64,000 nt of DNA, taken from Lederbergia panacisoli. Its GTDB lineage: Bacteria; Bacillota; Bacilli; Bacillales; Bacillaceae_C. Below the pieces are notes generated by a model. It was given only the letters and a program-made list of their open reading frames with translations, was not told the origin of the DNA and did not search any database. Shown here one piece after another: positions 9,840 through 18,082 of the stretch (the first letter of the stretch is position 1; each line of letters opens with the position of its first letter). The stretch covers positions 153,901-217,900 of the forward strand of contig NZ_JANJGU010000003.1 of NCBI RefSeq assembly GCF_024626525.1. The letters are read 5' to 3'. The position numbers were made by a program, and so were the translations under genes.

Positions 9840-10409
9840 TCAAGAATAATATATCTCTAACTTCGTCCAAGTGGATTTCCAATTCTTTTTAAGAATACGT
9901 TCTTCATATAAAGTAGTTAGCAGTTGATTATCCAAAATGTAAGGAGTTGGTCTCACTTCTAAATGAATAACATCGTGAATTCCATGCGGCGCCGTTAAAA
10001 TAATCTGATTGTTAGAATCTAATTTTACTCCTAAAGCCGTTGCGGATTCCGGAAATTTCGATATAGCATCAGTGGAAGATTCATAGGGAGGTACATTATT
10101 TCTTATATGCATTCTCGCCTCATTTTTGACCGACCATGGAATAGTTGGATCAAGTGCTCGCAAGTGATCTTCATATTCCTTTTCAGTTTCTTCCTTTAAA
10201 TTGTGCGGTTCAAAGTAAATGACATCAATATCTAAGAGCGGAGTCCGATTAGTAAACCCGTGTAGTTCATCCCAAATTTTCGAACGAACAAATCCTGCAC
10301 AAATCCACCAATCGGGGAGTTCGAGAGATTGTGCATTATGTAAAATATTCATCATCCAATAATCTTGTTCAATTAAGCAAATGATATCAATTTCGTTGTG
10401 AATACCCAT
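9840..10409 (-). CDS. Nucleotidyltransferase-like protein (NTP_transf_6/DUF925 type)
   Basis: 189 aa, first gene of a two-gene minus-strand unit with the Clp_N-GNAT gene; the stop of this gene abuts the next ATG. Recognisable family features are WWICAGFVRSKIWD near residue 35, the acidic pair in LLDIDVIYF (metal-binding DxD of the polymerase-beta-like fold), and the terminal HLEVRPTPYI segment. The ribosome site is GCAGGATAA before ATG. The family is widespread but its substrate is unknown. No toxin or antitoxin partner of the MNT/HEPN type is adjacent. Confidence 0.8.
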   Translation of the reverse strand: MGIHNEIDIICLIEQDYWMMNILHNAQSLELPDWWICAGFVRSKIWDELHGFTNRTPLLDIDVIYFEPHNLKEETEKEYEDHLRALDPTIPWSVKNEARMHIRNNVPPYESSTDAISKFPESATALGVKLDSNNQIILTAPHGIHDVIHLEVRPTPYILDNQLLTTLYEERILKKNWKSTWTKLEIYYS

Positions 10410-10440
10410 TTATCCTGCACCTGCCTTGTACTATGTTAAC

Positions 10441-10469
10441 TTTACAATTATTAAGGGTATGAATATAAT
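10441..10469 (+). promoter_or_regulatory. SigA-type promoter for antisense RNA of toxin locus 1
   Basis: TTTACA at 10441-10446, a 17-base spacer and a perfect TATAAT at 10464-10469. It points into the 3' end of the minus-strand toxin gene, where no plus-strand protein gene exists. Confidence 0.75.
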
Positions 10470-10475
10470 ATAGAT

Positions 10476-10609
10476 ATAAGCATAAATTAAAAAGGGACGC
10501 CAGCTGTAACTGGCACCCCAACATACAGCTACACTGCATGAAGTGCAGCGACCCGAAGATGAAATAACTCTTGATGCTCGGTCAAAGCAAGGGAGAGTTA
10601 TTTCTTTTT
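10476..10609 (+). ncRNA. Putative antitoxin RNA of type I locus 1
   Basis: Predicted short RNA starting about 7 bases after the TATAAT box. It ends at a hairpin (AAATAACTC 10562-10570 with GAGTTATTT 10595-10603) followed by CTTTTT. It would be antisense to the last codons and 3' untranslated region of the toxin mRNA, the arrangement of txpA/RatA in B. subtilis. The ends are inferred from sequence signals only. Confidence 0.65.
10494..10519 (-). terminator. Terminator of toxin 1 mRNA
   Basis: On the minus strand GGGGTGCCAG pairs with CTGGCGTCCC, with a small internal mismatch, followed by TTTTTAATTTA. It lies about 80 bases beyond the toxin stop, giving a long 3' untranslated tail overlapped by the antisense RNA. 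Confidence 0.65.
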
Positions 10610-10696
10610 GTATAGAGAAACAACTACGGCGACTACTGATACGATTAGACTTGAGAACATGAACATCAAGACCATTGCTTCGTATAGAGTTACCAT
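10598..10696 (-). CDS. Small hydrophobic holin-like type I toxin (32 aa)
   Basis: Short gene found by reading the minus strand. ATG (10694-10696) is preceded by AGAGGTGA at good spacing. The 32-residue product begins MVTLYEAMVLMFMF, has one hydrophobic helix to about residue 28 and ends SLYKKK. This matches the putative holin-like toxin family (Hol_Tox) common in Bacillaceae, which act at the membrane and are silenced by antisense RNA. An extended -10 (TGATATAAT, minus strand, near 10762-10770) lies upstream. The long untranslated tail and opposing promoter support a complete type I toxin-antitoxin locus. Confidence 0.8.
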   Translation of the reverse strand: MVTLYEAMVLMFMFSSLIVSVVAVVVSLYKKK

Positions 10697-10944
10697 CAGC
10701 GTCACCTCTTCTCTACAAGGACGTGGTCGCTGCCCACCCTGCTTATATAGCTGTATGATTGATTATATCACAGAACTGGAGAACGCCTCCAATTGCCATT
10801 TCTATAGAATCTATCCCCATTAACTCCTTTCATTGAATATACTTCTCGTCTATTTGATAGACATTGCAAAGATAGTTATTGCACAATTAAACCGTATCCC
10901 CTTACACTTTACACATAATGATTCACGAAAAAGGTGATCTACAT

Positions 10945-11628
10945 ATGAAAATTTTACTTGTGGAAGATGACAAAACAATCGCATCAGGTCTGGAATATTC
11001 TCTCCAGCAGGATCATTTTTTCACAATTTTATGCCATGATGCTACTTCAGCTAAGAAGATTATAGCGGAACAACTTGATCAAATTGCTTTATGTTTATTT
11101 GATTTATCTTTGCCAGATGGAAGCGGCTATGAATTGTGTAAAATCGTAAAAGAGAAGGGCGATGTTCCTGTCATTTTTTTAACCGCTGTTGATGATGAGG
11201 TTAATGTCGTGATGGGGCTCGATATGGGGGCGGATGATTATATTACGAAGCCATTCCGTATTCGAGAGTTGCTTTCGCGAATTAAATCCGTTTTACGTAG
11301 ATACAACAAACAAGCTCAGACAAAAACACTAATTGAATTAGACAATATTAGAATCAATACACTTGAAGGTAAAGTTTATAAAAATGGCATTGAGGTTATT
11401 TTAACAGCATTGGAATATCGCTTGTTGCTCATTTTTGCGAATCATATTGGACAAGTTCTTTCTCGAAATCAGCTATTAGAGCAAATTTGGGATGTGGCGG
11501 GGGACTTTGTAAATGATAATACGTTAACGGTTTACATTAAAAGACTGCGAGAAAAACTCGAAGACCATCCGCAAAATCCAACGATTATTAAAACGGTACG
11601 TGGTTTAGGCTATAAGGTTGGCGACTGA
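10945..11628 (+). CDS. OmpR/PhoB-family response regulator
   Basis: 227 aa with a receiver domain (phospho-acceptor D53 in LFDLSLPDGSG, KPF switch lysine) and a C-terminal winged helix (VKTV-type ending, TLTVYIKRLREKL). ATG at 10945 is chosen because AAAGGTGAT sits 8 bases upstream; an upstream in-frame ATG at 10918 lacks a site. It is followed one base later by its kinase and then by an ABC ATPase and FtsX permease, a typical layout of cell-envelope stress or peptide-antibiotic sensing modules. The target is probably the transporter promoter, by analogy with Bce-type systems. Confidence 0.9.
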   Translation: MKILLVEDDKTIASGLEYSLQQDHFFTILCHDATSAKKIIAEQLDQIALCLFDLSLPDGSGYELCKIVKEKGDVPVIFLTAVDDEVNVVMGLDMGADDYITKPFRIRELLSRIKSVLRRYNKQAQTKTLIELDNIRINTLEGKVYKNGIEVILTALEYRLLLIFANHIGQVLSRNQLLEQIWDVAGDFVNDNTLTVYIKRLREKLEDHPQNPTIIKTVRGLGYKVGD

Positions 11629-11629
11629 T

Positions 11630-12631
11630 ATGCTGCGAAATAAAGAAATTCAGATTCTATTATTAATCATGTGCTCAATTGGTTTGGTTGGAATAATTGC
11701 TGCTTCTATTATATCAACTTTTGCTTTTATTCTTGTATTAGGCATATCCATTTTATTAATTGCTTCCTGCATTATTTTTACCCATTGGAGATACCGTGAA
11801 ATCGAGAAGCTATCTAGTTATTTGCGGCAAATAAGCAGCGGCAACTATACTCTCGATGTACGGGATAACCACGAAGGTGAATTAAGTATTTTAAAAAGTG
11901 ATATTTATAAAGTTACGTTAATGTTATCTGAACAGGGTTCGCTTTTACAAAAAGATAAAATTCAACTAACTGATGCGATTTCTGATATATCCCACCAATT
12001 AAAAACACCGTTAACCTCTATGATGGTGATGTCCGATTTATTAAGTGATGCCGAATTGCCAAAGGAAAAACGAACAGAATTCACACGCAATATCCGAGTT
12101 CAGCTTGAACGGATTGAATGGCTCGTTTCTTCTTTATTAAAGCTGTCGAAAATAGATGCAGGGACAGTTCAATTTAAAAGAGATAAAATCATGGTGCCAA
12201 AACTGATTCAAGCAGCCATGCAATCGGTTCTTATTCCGATTGATATTAAAGAGCAGAACGTTTCGATAAAAGGTCAAGAAACGGTCTCGTTTATTGGCGA
12301 TTTCAATTGGACCGTTGAAGCAATCATTAATATCTTAAAAAACTGTGTAGAACATACAAATGAAGGCGGGAATATTTCAATTTCTTTTACAGAAAACGCA
12401 TTGTTCACGGAACTGGTGATTGCTGATAATGGAAAGGGCATCCCGAGAGAAGATCTGCCACATATCTTTAAACGTTTTTACAAAGGGAAAAATGCAAGTG
12501 AAGAAAGCGTTGGGATTGGGCTTGCGATGGCATATAGCATTATAAAAAGTCAGAACGGAGATATTAGTGTTGTAAGTGAAAAAGAAAAGGGAACACAGTT
12601 TAGGATAAAGTTTTATAAGCAAGTCATTTAG
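11630..12631 (+). CDS. Sensor histidine kinase with minimal extracellular loop
   Basis: 333 aa. Two closely spaced transmembrane helices in the first 50 residues with almost no external loop, a short linker, HisKA with H122 in DISHQLKTPLTS, and HATPase with DNGKGIP and GIGLAMA. The ATG at 11630 starts one base after the response regulator stop; an alternative TTG lies at 11618. The lack of a sensory domain is typical of intramembrane-sensing kinases that read the state of a partner transporter, so the downstream ABC system may be the real sensor. The ligand is unknown. Confidence 0.88.
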   Translation: MLRNKEIQILLLIMCSIGLVGIIAASIISTFAFILVLGISILLIASCIIFTHWRYREIEKLSSYLRQISSGNYTLDVRDNHEGELSILKSDIYKVTLMLSEQGSLLQKDKIQLTDAISDISHQLKTPLTSMMVMSDLLSDAELPKEKRTEFTRNIRVQLERIEWLVSSLLKLSKIDAGTVQFKRDKIMVPKLIQAAMQSVLIPIDIKEQNVSIKGQETVSFIGDFNWTVEAIINILKNCVEHTNEGGNISISFTENALFTELVIADNGKGIPREDLPHIFKRFYKGKNASEESVGIGLAMAYSIIKSQNGDISVVSEKEKGTQFRIKFYKQVI

Positions 12632-12729
12632 AAGATATTTGAAAAATGATATGATAAGAGTAGGCATAATATAGGGAAGTTAAGGGTGGAAGGCAGTTAC
12701 CTCCTAGTGATAGAAAGGGGGTGATGCCT

Positions 12730-12816
12730 ATGACTACTTTTCAAACCATTTATCTTATGATTAGTTTTGCAACATTAATTGTTGCAGTACTGTCATTTCA
12801 TAAAAGGGAAAAGTAA
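12730..12816 (+). CDS. Small hydrophobic type I toxin-like peptide (28 aa)
   Basis: ATG at 12730 is preceded by AAGGGGGTGATG. The 28-residue product starts MTTFQTIYLMISFATL, has a single hydrophobic helix and ends SFHKREK. The stop codon lies inside the first arm of a 12-bp hairpin. It is distinct in sequence from locus 1, but length, charge pattern and surroundings are those of holin-like toxins with antisense control. Function is inferred. Confidence 0.72.
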   Translation: MTTFQTIYLMISFATLIVAVLSFHKREK

Positions 12817-12855
12817 AACCACCCTTAGCCTACCGAGCTAACGAGGGTGGTTTTA
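12814..12855. terminator. Hairpin spanning toxin 2 stop codon
   Basis: TAAAACCACCCT (12814-12825) pairs perfectly with AGGGTGGTTTTA (12844-12855). T-rich sequence follows on the minus strand, so it probably ends the antisense RNA. Confidence 0.6.
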
Positions 12856-12907
12856 CTTCACCTTAGAAAAAGCCTTCCCATCTAACGGGAACTATATTGT
12901 GCTAGGC

Positions 12908-12942
12908 GGTAGGGTGTGTCCAGCACCTTACCGTCTTTTTTT
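12908..12942 (+). terminator. Terminator of toxin 2 mRNA
   Basis: GGTAGGGTG (12908-12916) pairs with CACCTTACC (12924-12932) with one G-U pair, followed by seven T residues. Confidence 0.75.
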
Positions 12943-13094
12943 ATTGTATGAGTATCTATCTATACTATACCATAATTCAAAGCAAACAAAACGGATAAAA
13001 AGTTCTTATGTGACTAATTTGTCATTTTCAAAGTCACTTGAAAGTCATTTTAGACAGATAAACTATAATCAACAGCAAATATGGAGGTTTTACA

Positions 13095-13778
13095 ATGGAA
13101 ATTTTAAAAATAGATAATTTGTCTAAAGTGTATGGTAAAGGTGAGACCGCCGTTAAGGCGTTGGACGATGTTTCATTTTCGGTAAAAAAAGGTGAGTTTG
13201 TTGCGATTATCGGTCCATCTGGATCCGGTAAGTCCACGCTTTTACATTTGCTCGGTGGTGTCGATCGACCGTCGAGCGGAAAGGTATTTGTGGATAATAC
13301 AGATATCTATAGTCTAAACGAAACACAGTTAGCGATTTTTAGAAGAAGACAAATCGGATTAATCTATCAATTTTACAACCTGATCCCGGTTTTAACGGTG
13401 GAAGAAAATATTACGTTGCCGCTATTATTGGATCAACATAAGGTCGATAAAAAGCAGTTTAGTGATATTGTTAAAAAGTTAAATTTAGAAAATCGCTTAA
13501 ATCATCTTCCGAATCAGCTTTCGGGAGGGCAGCAACAGAGGGTTTCGATTGGTCGTGCTTTAATTAGCAATCCAGCAATTATGTTGGCCGACGAACCGAC
13601 TGGAAATCTGGATAGTAAAAATAGCGGAGAGATAATCGACTTGCTAAAAATGTTTAATAAAACATTTAATCAAACGCTGATTGTCATTACACACGACGAA
13701 CGAATTGCTCTTCAAGCAGATCGCATCATCGCTATTGAAGATGGGAAGGTCAAGAAGGACGAGGTGGTTCGTCCATGA
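13095..13778 (+). CDS. ABC transporter ATP-binding protein (MacB/LolD-like)
   Basis: 227 aa. Walker [10 protein letters not shown] near residue 40, Q-loop, signature [10 protein letters not shown], Walker [14 protein letters not shown] and H-loop ITHDE are all intact. GGAGG lies 7 bases before ATG. The last codons overlap the permease start (ATGA). This ATPase type partners FtsX-fold permeases involved in antimicrobial peptide resistance, lipoprotein handling or signalling. With the two-component genes upstream it is probably induced by and protects against an envelope-active compound; the substrate is not predictable. Confidence 0.92.
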   Translation: MEILKIDNLSKVYGKGETAVKALDDVSFSVKKGEFVAIIGPSGSGKSTLLHLLGGVDRPSSGKVFVDNTDIYSLNETQLAIFRRRQIGLIYQFYNLIPVLTVEENITLPLLLDQHKVDKKQFSDIVKKLNLENRLNHLPNQLSGGQQQRVSIGRALISNPAIMLADEPTGNLDSKNSGEIIDLLKMFNKTFNQTLIVITHDERIALQADRIIAIEDGKVKKDEVVRP

Positions 13779-16354
13779 ACATTGTCAATAAACTGACGAT
13801 TAGACATTTAAAGGAAAATAAAAGACGAACCCTTGTCACAATCATTGGGGTTATCATTTCTGTGGCAATGCTCACAGCGGTTGCGACAATCGGCGTTTCT
13901 TTTATGGATCTGATGAAAAGGCAGACGATTGCGGATGAAGGGGAATGGCATGTTGTTTATCGAGATGTCAATCAAGACCAGATTCAGGCTATAGAAAAAG
14001 ATAAGGATACGAAAAAAGTAGTCCTTTCAAAGGATCTCGGCTATGCCTTATTAAAAGGCAGTAAAAATGAAAGTAAACCTTATTTATTCTTCAAGGAATA
14101 TAATAAATCAGGCTTTGAACAATTTCCAATTGAGTTAAGCAGCGGTAGATTCCCACAATCACGAAATGAAATCGTGATTTCGGAAGAGATCGTTAATAAT
14201 GCCAAGGTAGATTACCGAATTGGCGATATCGTAACACTTGATGTTGGTAACAGAATTACAAATGATCCAGAAATACAAGGGCCAATAGATCAAACATTTT
14301 CATTTTTAACAAAGGACGGAAAGATCAATGAAGAATTAGAAATTACCTCAACGAAGGAATTCACAATCGTTGGTACAATTAAACGTCCAAATTGGGAAAT
14401 ACCTTGGGCGCCAGCATATACTGTGATTTCTTACTTAGATGAAGAAGAACAACTCGTTAAAGATAACCTTGTAAATGCAACGGTGGTCTTAAACAAAGTT
14501 AAAACTTCTTTATTTGATGATGCTCAAAACTTAGCAGAGAAAAATCAGATAGAAACAGTTGACTTTAACCATAATTTACTTCGCTATTATGGTGCGATAA
14601 AAAATGACGGTATGCGAACAACCCTTTATTCGTTGTGCGCCATCATTATGGTCATTATCATTGTTGGATCAGTATCATTAATTTACAATGCTTTCGCAAT
14701 TTCTGTTGCGGAACGCTCTCGCCATTTAGGGATGCTATCGAGTGTTGGGGCAACAAAAAAGCAAAAGCAAAATTCGGTATTTTTTGAAGGCTTTGTTATT
14801 GGATTGATTAGTATTCCAATTGGAATTATTTCCGGGCTTGCCGGAATGGGGGTAACCTTTTTATTTATCAACACCATTATTCAAGGGGCTTTAGGAGTAA
14901 CAGAAAAGTTAAAAGTGACGATAACACTAGGTTCGATTTTAGTGGCGATCTTGGTCTCGATTATTACTATTTTTATTTCCACTTATATCCCGGCGAGGAG
15001 AGCTTCTCGAATTTCAGCAATTGACGCTATCCGTCAATCCACGGATGTGAAACTAACGAAGAAAGCAGTAAAAACTTCTAAGTTTGTTCGGAAAATATTT
15101 GGAATCGAAGCAGAGATCGGATTGAAAAATTTAAAAAGAAATAAGCGCAGATATCAAGCCACTGTTTTTTCACTCGTTATTAGCATAATGCTCTTTTTAT
15201 CAGTTGCCTTTTTTACAGCGAATTTGAAAAAGTCATTGTCCCTTTCACAAGATGGTTTGAACTATGACATCGTGATGGAGGTTGAAAAAGGGAGAGACGA
15301 CCAGTTAGTCAATTCGATTTTGTCTATGGATGAAGTGACAAAATCTAGCATGACCTCGCAACAATATTTCGTATCTTCATGGATTGAAAAAGATAAGACG
15401 TCTGATGCTGTCCGCAAGCTTGAAGGTTTCAACGATCAGCTTGTAGATGGCAAGTATCCATATGGGATTAATCTTTATTCGTTAGATGAAAAAAGCTTAA
15501 AGGCATATGCAAAAGAAGCAGGTGCTGATTATAACGAGCTGCAAAATAGATTAAATGCGATTGTCATTGATCAGATTAAGTATGAAGATGCTAATGCTGG
15601 AAAATATGTTGAAACGAAAGCAATCCATACGAAAGTAGGGGAGCAGATTGATTTATTTTCTTATGATGAGGAGCATGAGAAAGAGAAATTTTTAAATAAA
15701 ATAACGGTAGCTGCTTTAACGGAGAAACTCCCAATGGGTGCTCATGGAGGATATCCAGGTAGTTTAGATGTAATCGTGTCTGAATCAACCTTGGAGAAAT
15801 TGGGCTTTACCGCAGAAGACAACCGTATGCTCTATTTAAACAGTACGGATCCACTTAAGACGCAGCAGAAAATCGAGGAAATTGAAGAGGTAAGGCATTA
15901 TATTCACAACGTCTATCAGAGCCGTCAGCAGGATGAGCAAATGGTATTGATCATGTCCGTCTTTACGTATGGCTTTATCGTGTTGATCACAGCAATTTCG
16001 ATTGCAAATATATTGAATACCATTTCCACAAGCATTTCCTTAAGAAAACGTGAATTTGCGATGCTGAAATCAATGGGAATGACACCAAAAGGCTTTAACA
16101 AAATGATTAATTACGAAAGTATTTTTTACGGAATAAAGGCATTAATTTATGGACTCCCATTGAGTGTCCTATGTATGCTTCTTATCTATAAGGCATTGGC
16201 GAATTCGTTTAGCTATAGCTTCACACTTCCGTGGATGAGCATTTTTTATGTAGTTATAGCGGTTTTTCTTATCGTCGGTACGTCGATGCTATATTCAAGC
16301 GCGAAGGTTAAGAAGGAAAACATTATTGATGCTCTAAAACAGGAAAGTATATAA
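13775..16354 (+). CDS. ABC transporter permease with two FtsX domains
   Basis: 859 aa. It has an N-terminal transmembrane helix, an extracytoplasmic domain (about 45-260), an FtsX domain with three helices (about 280-410, SVSLIYNAFAISVAERSRHLG), a linker, another helix, a second extracytoplasmic domain (about 490-715) and a second FtsX domain (about 720-855, NTISTSISLRKREFAMLKSMG). This duplicated form differs from the single-FtsX, ten-helix BceB permeases, so a direct Bce assignment is not justified. Start ATG overlaps the ATPase stop. Probable partner of that ATPase at the membrane. Confidence 0.88.
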   Translation: MNIVNKLTIRHLKENKRRTLVTIIGVIISVAMLTAVATIGVSFMDLMKRQTIADEGEWHVVYRDVNQDQIQAIEKDKDTKKVVLSKDLGYALLKGSKNESKPYLFFKEYNKSGFEQFPIELSSGRFPQSRNEIVISEEIVNNAKVDYRIGDIVTLDVGNRITNDPEIQGPIDQTFSFLTKDGKINEELEITSTKEFTIVGTIKRPNWEIPWAPAYTVISYLDEEEQLVKDNLVNATVVLNKVKTSLFDDAQNLAEKNQIETVDFNHNLLRYYGAIKNDGMRTTLYSLCAIIMVIIIVGSVSLIYNAFAISVAERSRHLGMLSSVGATKKQKQNSVFFEGFVIGLISIPIGIISGLAGMGVTFLFINTIIQGALGVTEKLKVTITLGSILVAILVSIITIFISTYIPARRASRISAIDAIRQSTDVKLTKKAVKTSKFVRKIFGIEAEIGLKNLKRNKRRYQATVFSLVISIMLFLSVAFFTANLKKSLSLSQDGLNYDIVMEVEKGRDDQLVNSILSMDEVTKSSMTSQQYFVSSWIEKDKTSDAVRKLEGFNDQLVDGKYPYGINLYSLDEKSLKAYAKEAGADYNELQNRLNAIVIDQIKYEDANAGKYVETKAIHTKVGEQIDLFSYDEEHEKEKFLNKITVAALTEKLPMGAHGGYPGSLDVIVSESTLEKLGFTAEDNRMLYLNSTDPLKTQQKIEEIEEVRHYIHNVYQSRQQDEQMVLIMSVFTYGFIVLITAISIANILNTISTSISLRKREFAMLKSMGMTPKGFNKMINYESIFYGIKALIYGLPLSVLCMLLIYKALANSFSYSFTLPWMSIFYVVIAVFLIVGTSMLYSSAKVKKENIIDALKQESI

Positions 16355-16359
16355 TGAGG

Positions 16360-16389
16360 AAAAGGCTTCTAGAGATAGGAGCCTTTTTT
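16360..16389 (+). terminator. Terminator after ABC permease
   Basis: AAAAGGCT (16360-16367) pairs with AGCCTTTT (16380-16387) within a T tract. It ends the two-component/ABC unit. Confidence 0.8.
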
Positions 16390-16407
16390 CTATAAGGGGT
16401 GTGTTGG

Positions 16408-17634
16408 ATGATTCAAAAGTGGATTGCGGAAATCGAAAAAAGTTGGGGATTGGAACATTTCGATTTGAAAAACGCATCGATTAAAAGGGATGCCTCTGCT
16501 ATTAAAACAACTGAGTATAAGCTGGAAATGGAATGGTTTCCTGCAGGGGCTGAATTGGAAGAAGAATCGAATCCACCTGGAACGGTCTATGCGGAAGTTA
16601 ATTTAACATACGGATTTTTAACAAGCTTTATCGTTGTTATGAGTGAGGATTTCAGAAAAAACCCACCAATGCTGACTGGGATTGAGTTGGACGATGTTGT
16701 GGCATGGATCGAGTCTAATGCTAGATTGAAGTATGATGTTGATTTTCGCTTACAAATGAAAAATAAAGAGGGCGATCTAACAGAATATTTCTTTTCCTCC
16801 ATTTTGAATGGAAGAAAGGTCTCTCCAGGAGGTTATATTGAAGTAAAAGTAAATAAACAAGGCAGTATCGTTTTTTATTCTTTGTCGGGATTCTTTCATG
16901 GGCTTTATCCTAAAATTGAAATTGACCAAAAAGAGTCTGTTTTGAATCTTGATGAATTTAAAGAAAAGCAAGTCGTTCTCTTCGGAATGCCGGAAGAGAA
17001 TGGATATCGGCTCTTATATGGTGTGGACGAAGCGTTTATAGATGTAGTTCCCGAATCTTTAATCCTTAATTGGGATGAGGAGGATCCAGCTGAGGAAATC
17101 TGTTTTTCAGATGGAGTAGTAGGCACAGTATGGGAGGAGTTTTACGAATCTCAAAAGATTTCTGAAGAGGAAATGTTATTAAATATTCCACATCCAGATT
17201 GTCTTCCCATTTCAGAAGATGAAAAAAATGAGTTCGTAAAAGTAATTTCGAATTATTTAAAAGTGAACCGTCCAAAAGATAGCGGAAAATGGCAGGTTGA
17301 AAATATCGAGCGCCATAATGGCCTTTTACATGCGGATATCGTTCCAATTAATTACGTTGATCGCATTCTGGATAAATTAAAATTTTTATATGATGCGAAT
17401 GAACATGTGTTGCTTCATGTTTTGGATAAACGGGAAATATTCAGTGAAATGAAAGATATACCTATACTGGATGTAAAAGTAACAAAAGAAGAAGCATTAG
17501 AGCTATTGGAAAAAGATATCTTTTTCGAGCCCTATTATATATTTGATTTCGATAAGAAGGTTGTAAGACCAACTCAGCGGATTGATTGCCATGAATTTGT
17601 AAATGCGGTGACAGGAGAAAAGGTACAGGAATAG
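16408..17634 (+). CDS. Conserved hypothetical protein, possibly YcdB/YcdC-like
   Basis: 408 aa from ATG 16408 (AAGGGGTG upstream; a GTG at 16399 is less likely). No signal peptide or transmembrane helix is evident. It has two similar halves with mixed beta/alpha segments, and the C-terminus ends VNAVTGEKVQE, reminiscent of PepSY/YcdB-YcdC repeats (DAxTGE endings). I do not recognise catalytic residues. It follows the ABC operon terminator and is followed by the 41-bp tandem repeats, so it appears to be a single gene. The family assignment is tentative. Confidence 0.6.
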   Translation: MIQKWIAEIEKSWGLEHFDLKNASIKRDASAIKTTEYKLEMEWFPAGAELEEESNPPGTVYAEVNLTYGFLTSFIVVMSEDFRKNPPMLTGIELDDVVAWIESNARLKYDVDFRLQMKNKEGDLTEYFFSSILNGRKVSPGGYIEVKVNKQGSIVFYSLSGFFHGLYPKIEIDQKESVLNLDEFKEKQVVLFGMPEENGYRLLYGVDEAFIDVVPESLILNWDEEDPAEEICFSDGVVGTVWEEFYESQKISEEEMLLNIPHPDCLPISEDEKNEFVKVISNYLKVNRPKDSGKWQVENIERHNGLLHADIVPINYVDRILDKLKFLYDANEHVLLHVLDKREIFSEMKDIPILDVKVTKEEALELLEKDIFFEPYYIFDFDKKVVRPTQRIDCHEFVNAVTGEKVQE

Positions 17635-17662
17635 ATTCTTGCCCGAAACTGATTAAAAACTA

Positions 17663-17998
17663 AACGTCTAATAGCCTCGTTGTAATGGCTAATAGAATTT
17701 CATAACGTCTAATGAATCATCTAATAGGAAGTCTGAAACGTCTAACAGAATCATGAATCATCTAATAGGCTGCGTGAAACTTCTAATAGAAACGTGAATC
17801 ATCTAATAGGGAGTCTGAAACTTCTAATAGAAACGTGAATCATCTAATAGGAAGTCTGAAACGTCTAATAGAAACGTGAATCATCTAATAGGAAGTCTGA
17901 AACGTCTAATAGAAACGTGAATCATCTAATAGGCTGCGTGAAACGTCTAATAGAAACGTGAATCCATCTAATAGGCTGTCTTAAACGTCTAATAGAAT
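17663..17998. repeat. Tandem array, 41-bp unit built on TCTAATAG
   Basis: Non-coding array. The core unit is about 41 bp, made of two half units of about 20 bp each carrying TCTAATAG, linked by AAACGTGAATCA and by GAAGTCTGAAACG or GCTGCGTGAAACG. About 16-17 TCTAATAG-like boxes occur; those at the left edge are decayed. No promoter or open frame of note. Confidence 0.85.
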
Positions 17999-18051
17999 CA
18001 TGAAACAGATAGTATATTTAATAAAATTGTCCAACATCCATTAATAAATAT

Positions 18052-18082
18052 AAAAAACCTGGTTAAAATTCTTAACCAGGTT
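18052..18082 (-). terminator. Terminator of bshB2
   Basis: AACCTGGTTAA (18056-18066) and TTAACCAGGTT (18072-18082) form a perfect 11-bp stem. On the minus strand it is followed by TTTTTTATA. Confidence 0.85.

Larger units (their letters stand above)
12810..12957 (-). ncRNA. Putative antisense antitoxin RNA of type I locus 2
   Basis: A minus-strand promoter is suggested by TATAGT (plus 12964-12969) with a weak -35 TTTTGT (plus 12986-12991, spacer 16). Transcription would run back over the toxin 3' region and stop at the hairpin at 12814-12855, which is followed by TTTTACTTTT on the minus strand. Boundaries are inferred. Confidence 0.5.

Noticed and set aside
10608..10823. Plus-strand frame of 71 codons
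   Set aside because: It is the antisense shadow of the minus-strand toxin gene and lacks a ribosome site.
12899..13117. 72-codon frame upstream of the ABC ATPase
   Set aside because: It runs through a terminator and the promoter region and overlaps the ATPase start in another frame.
17663..17998. CRISPR-like array
   Set aside because: The spacers between repeated boxes are also repeated and near-identical, boxes are only 8 bp, and no cas genes are present. It is a plain tandem repeat.
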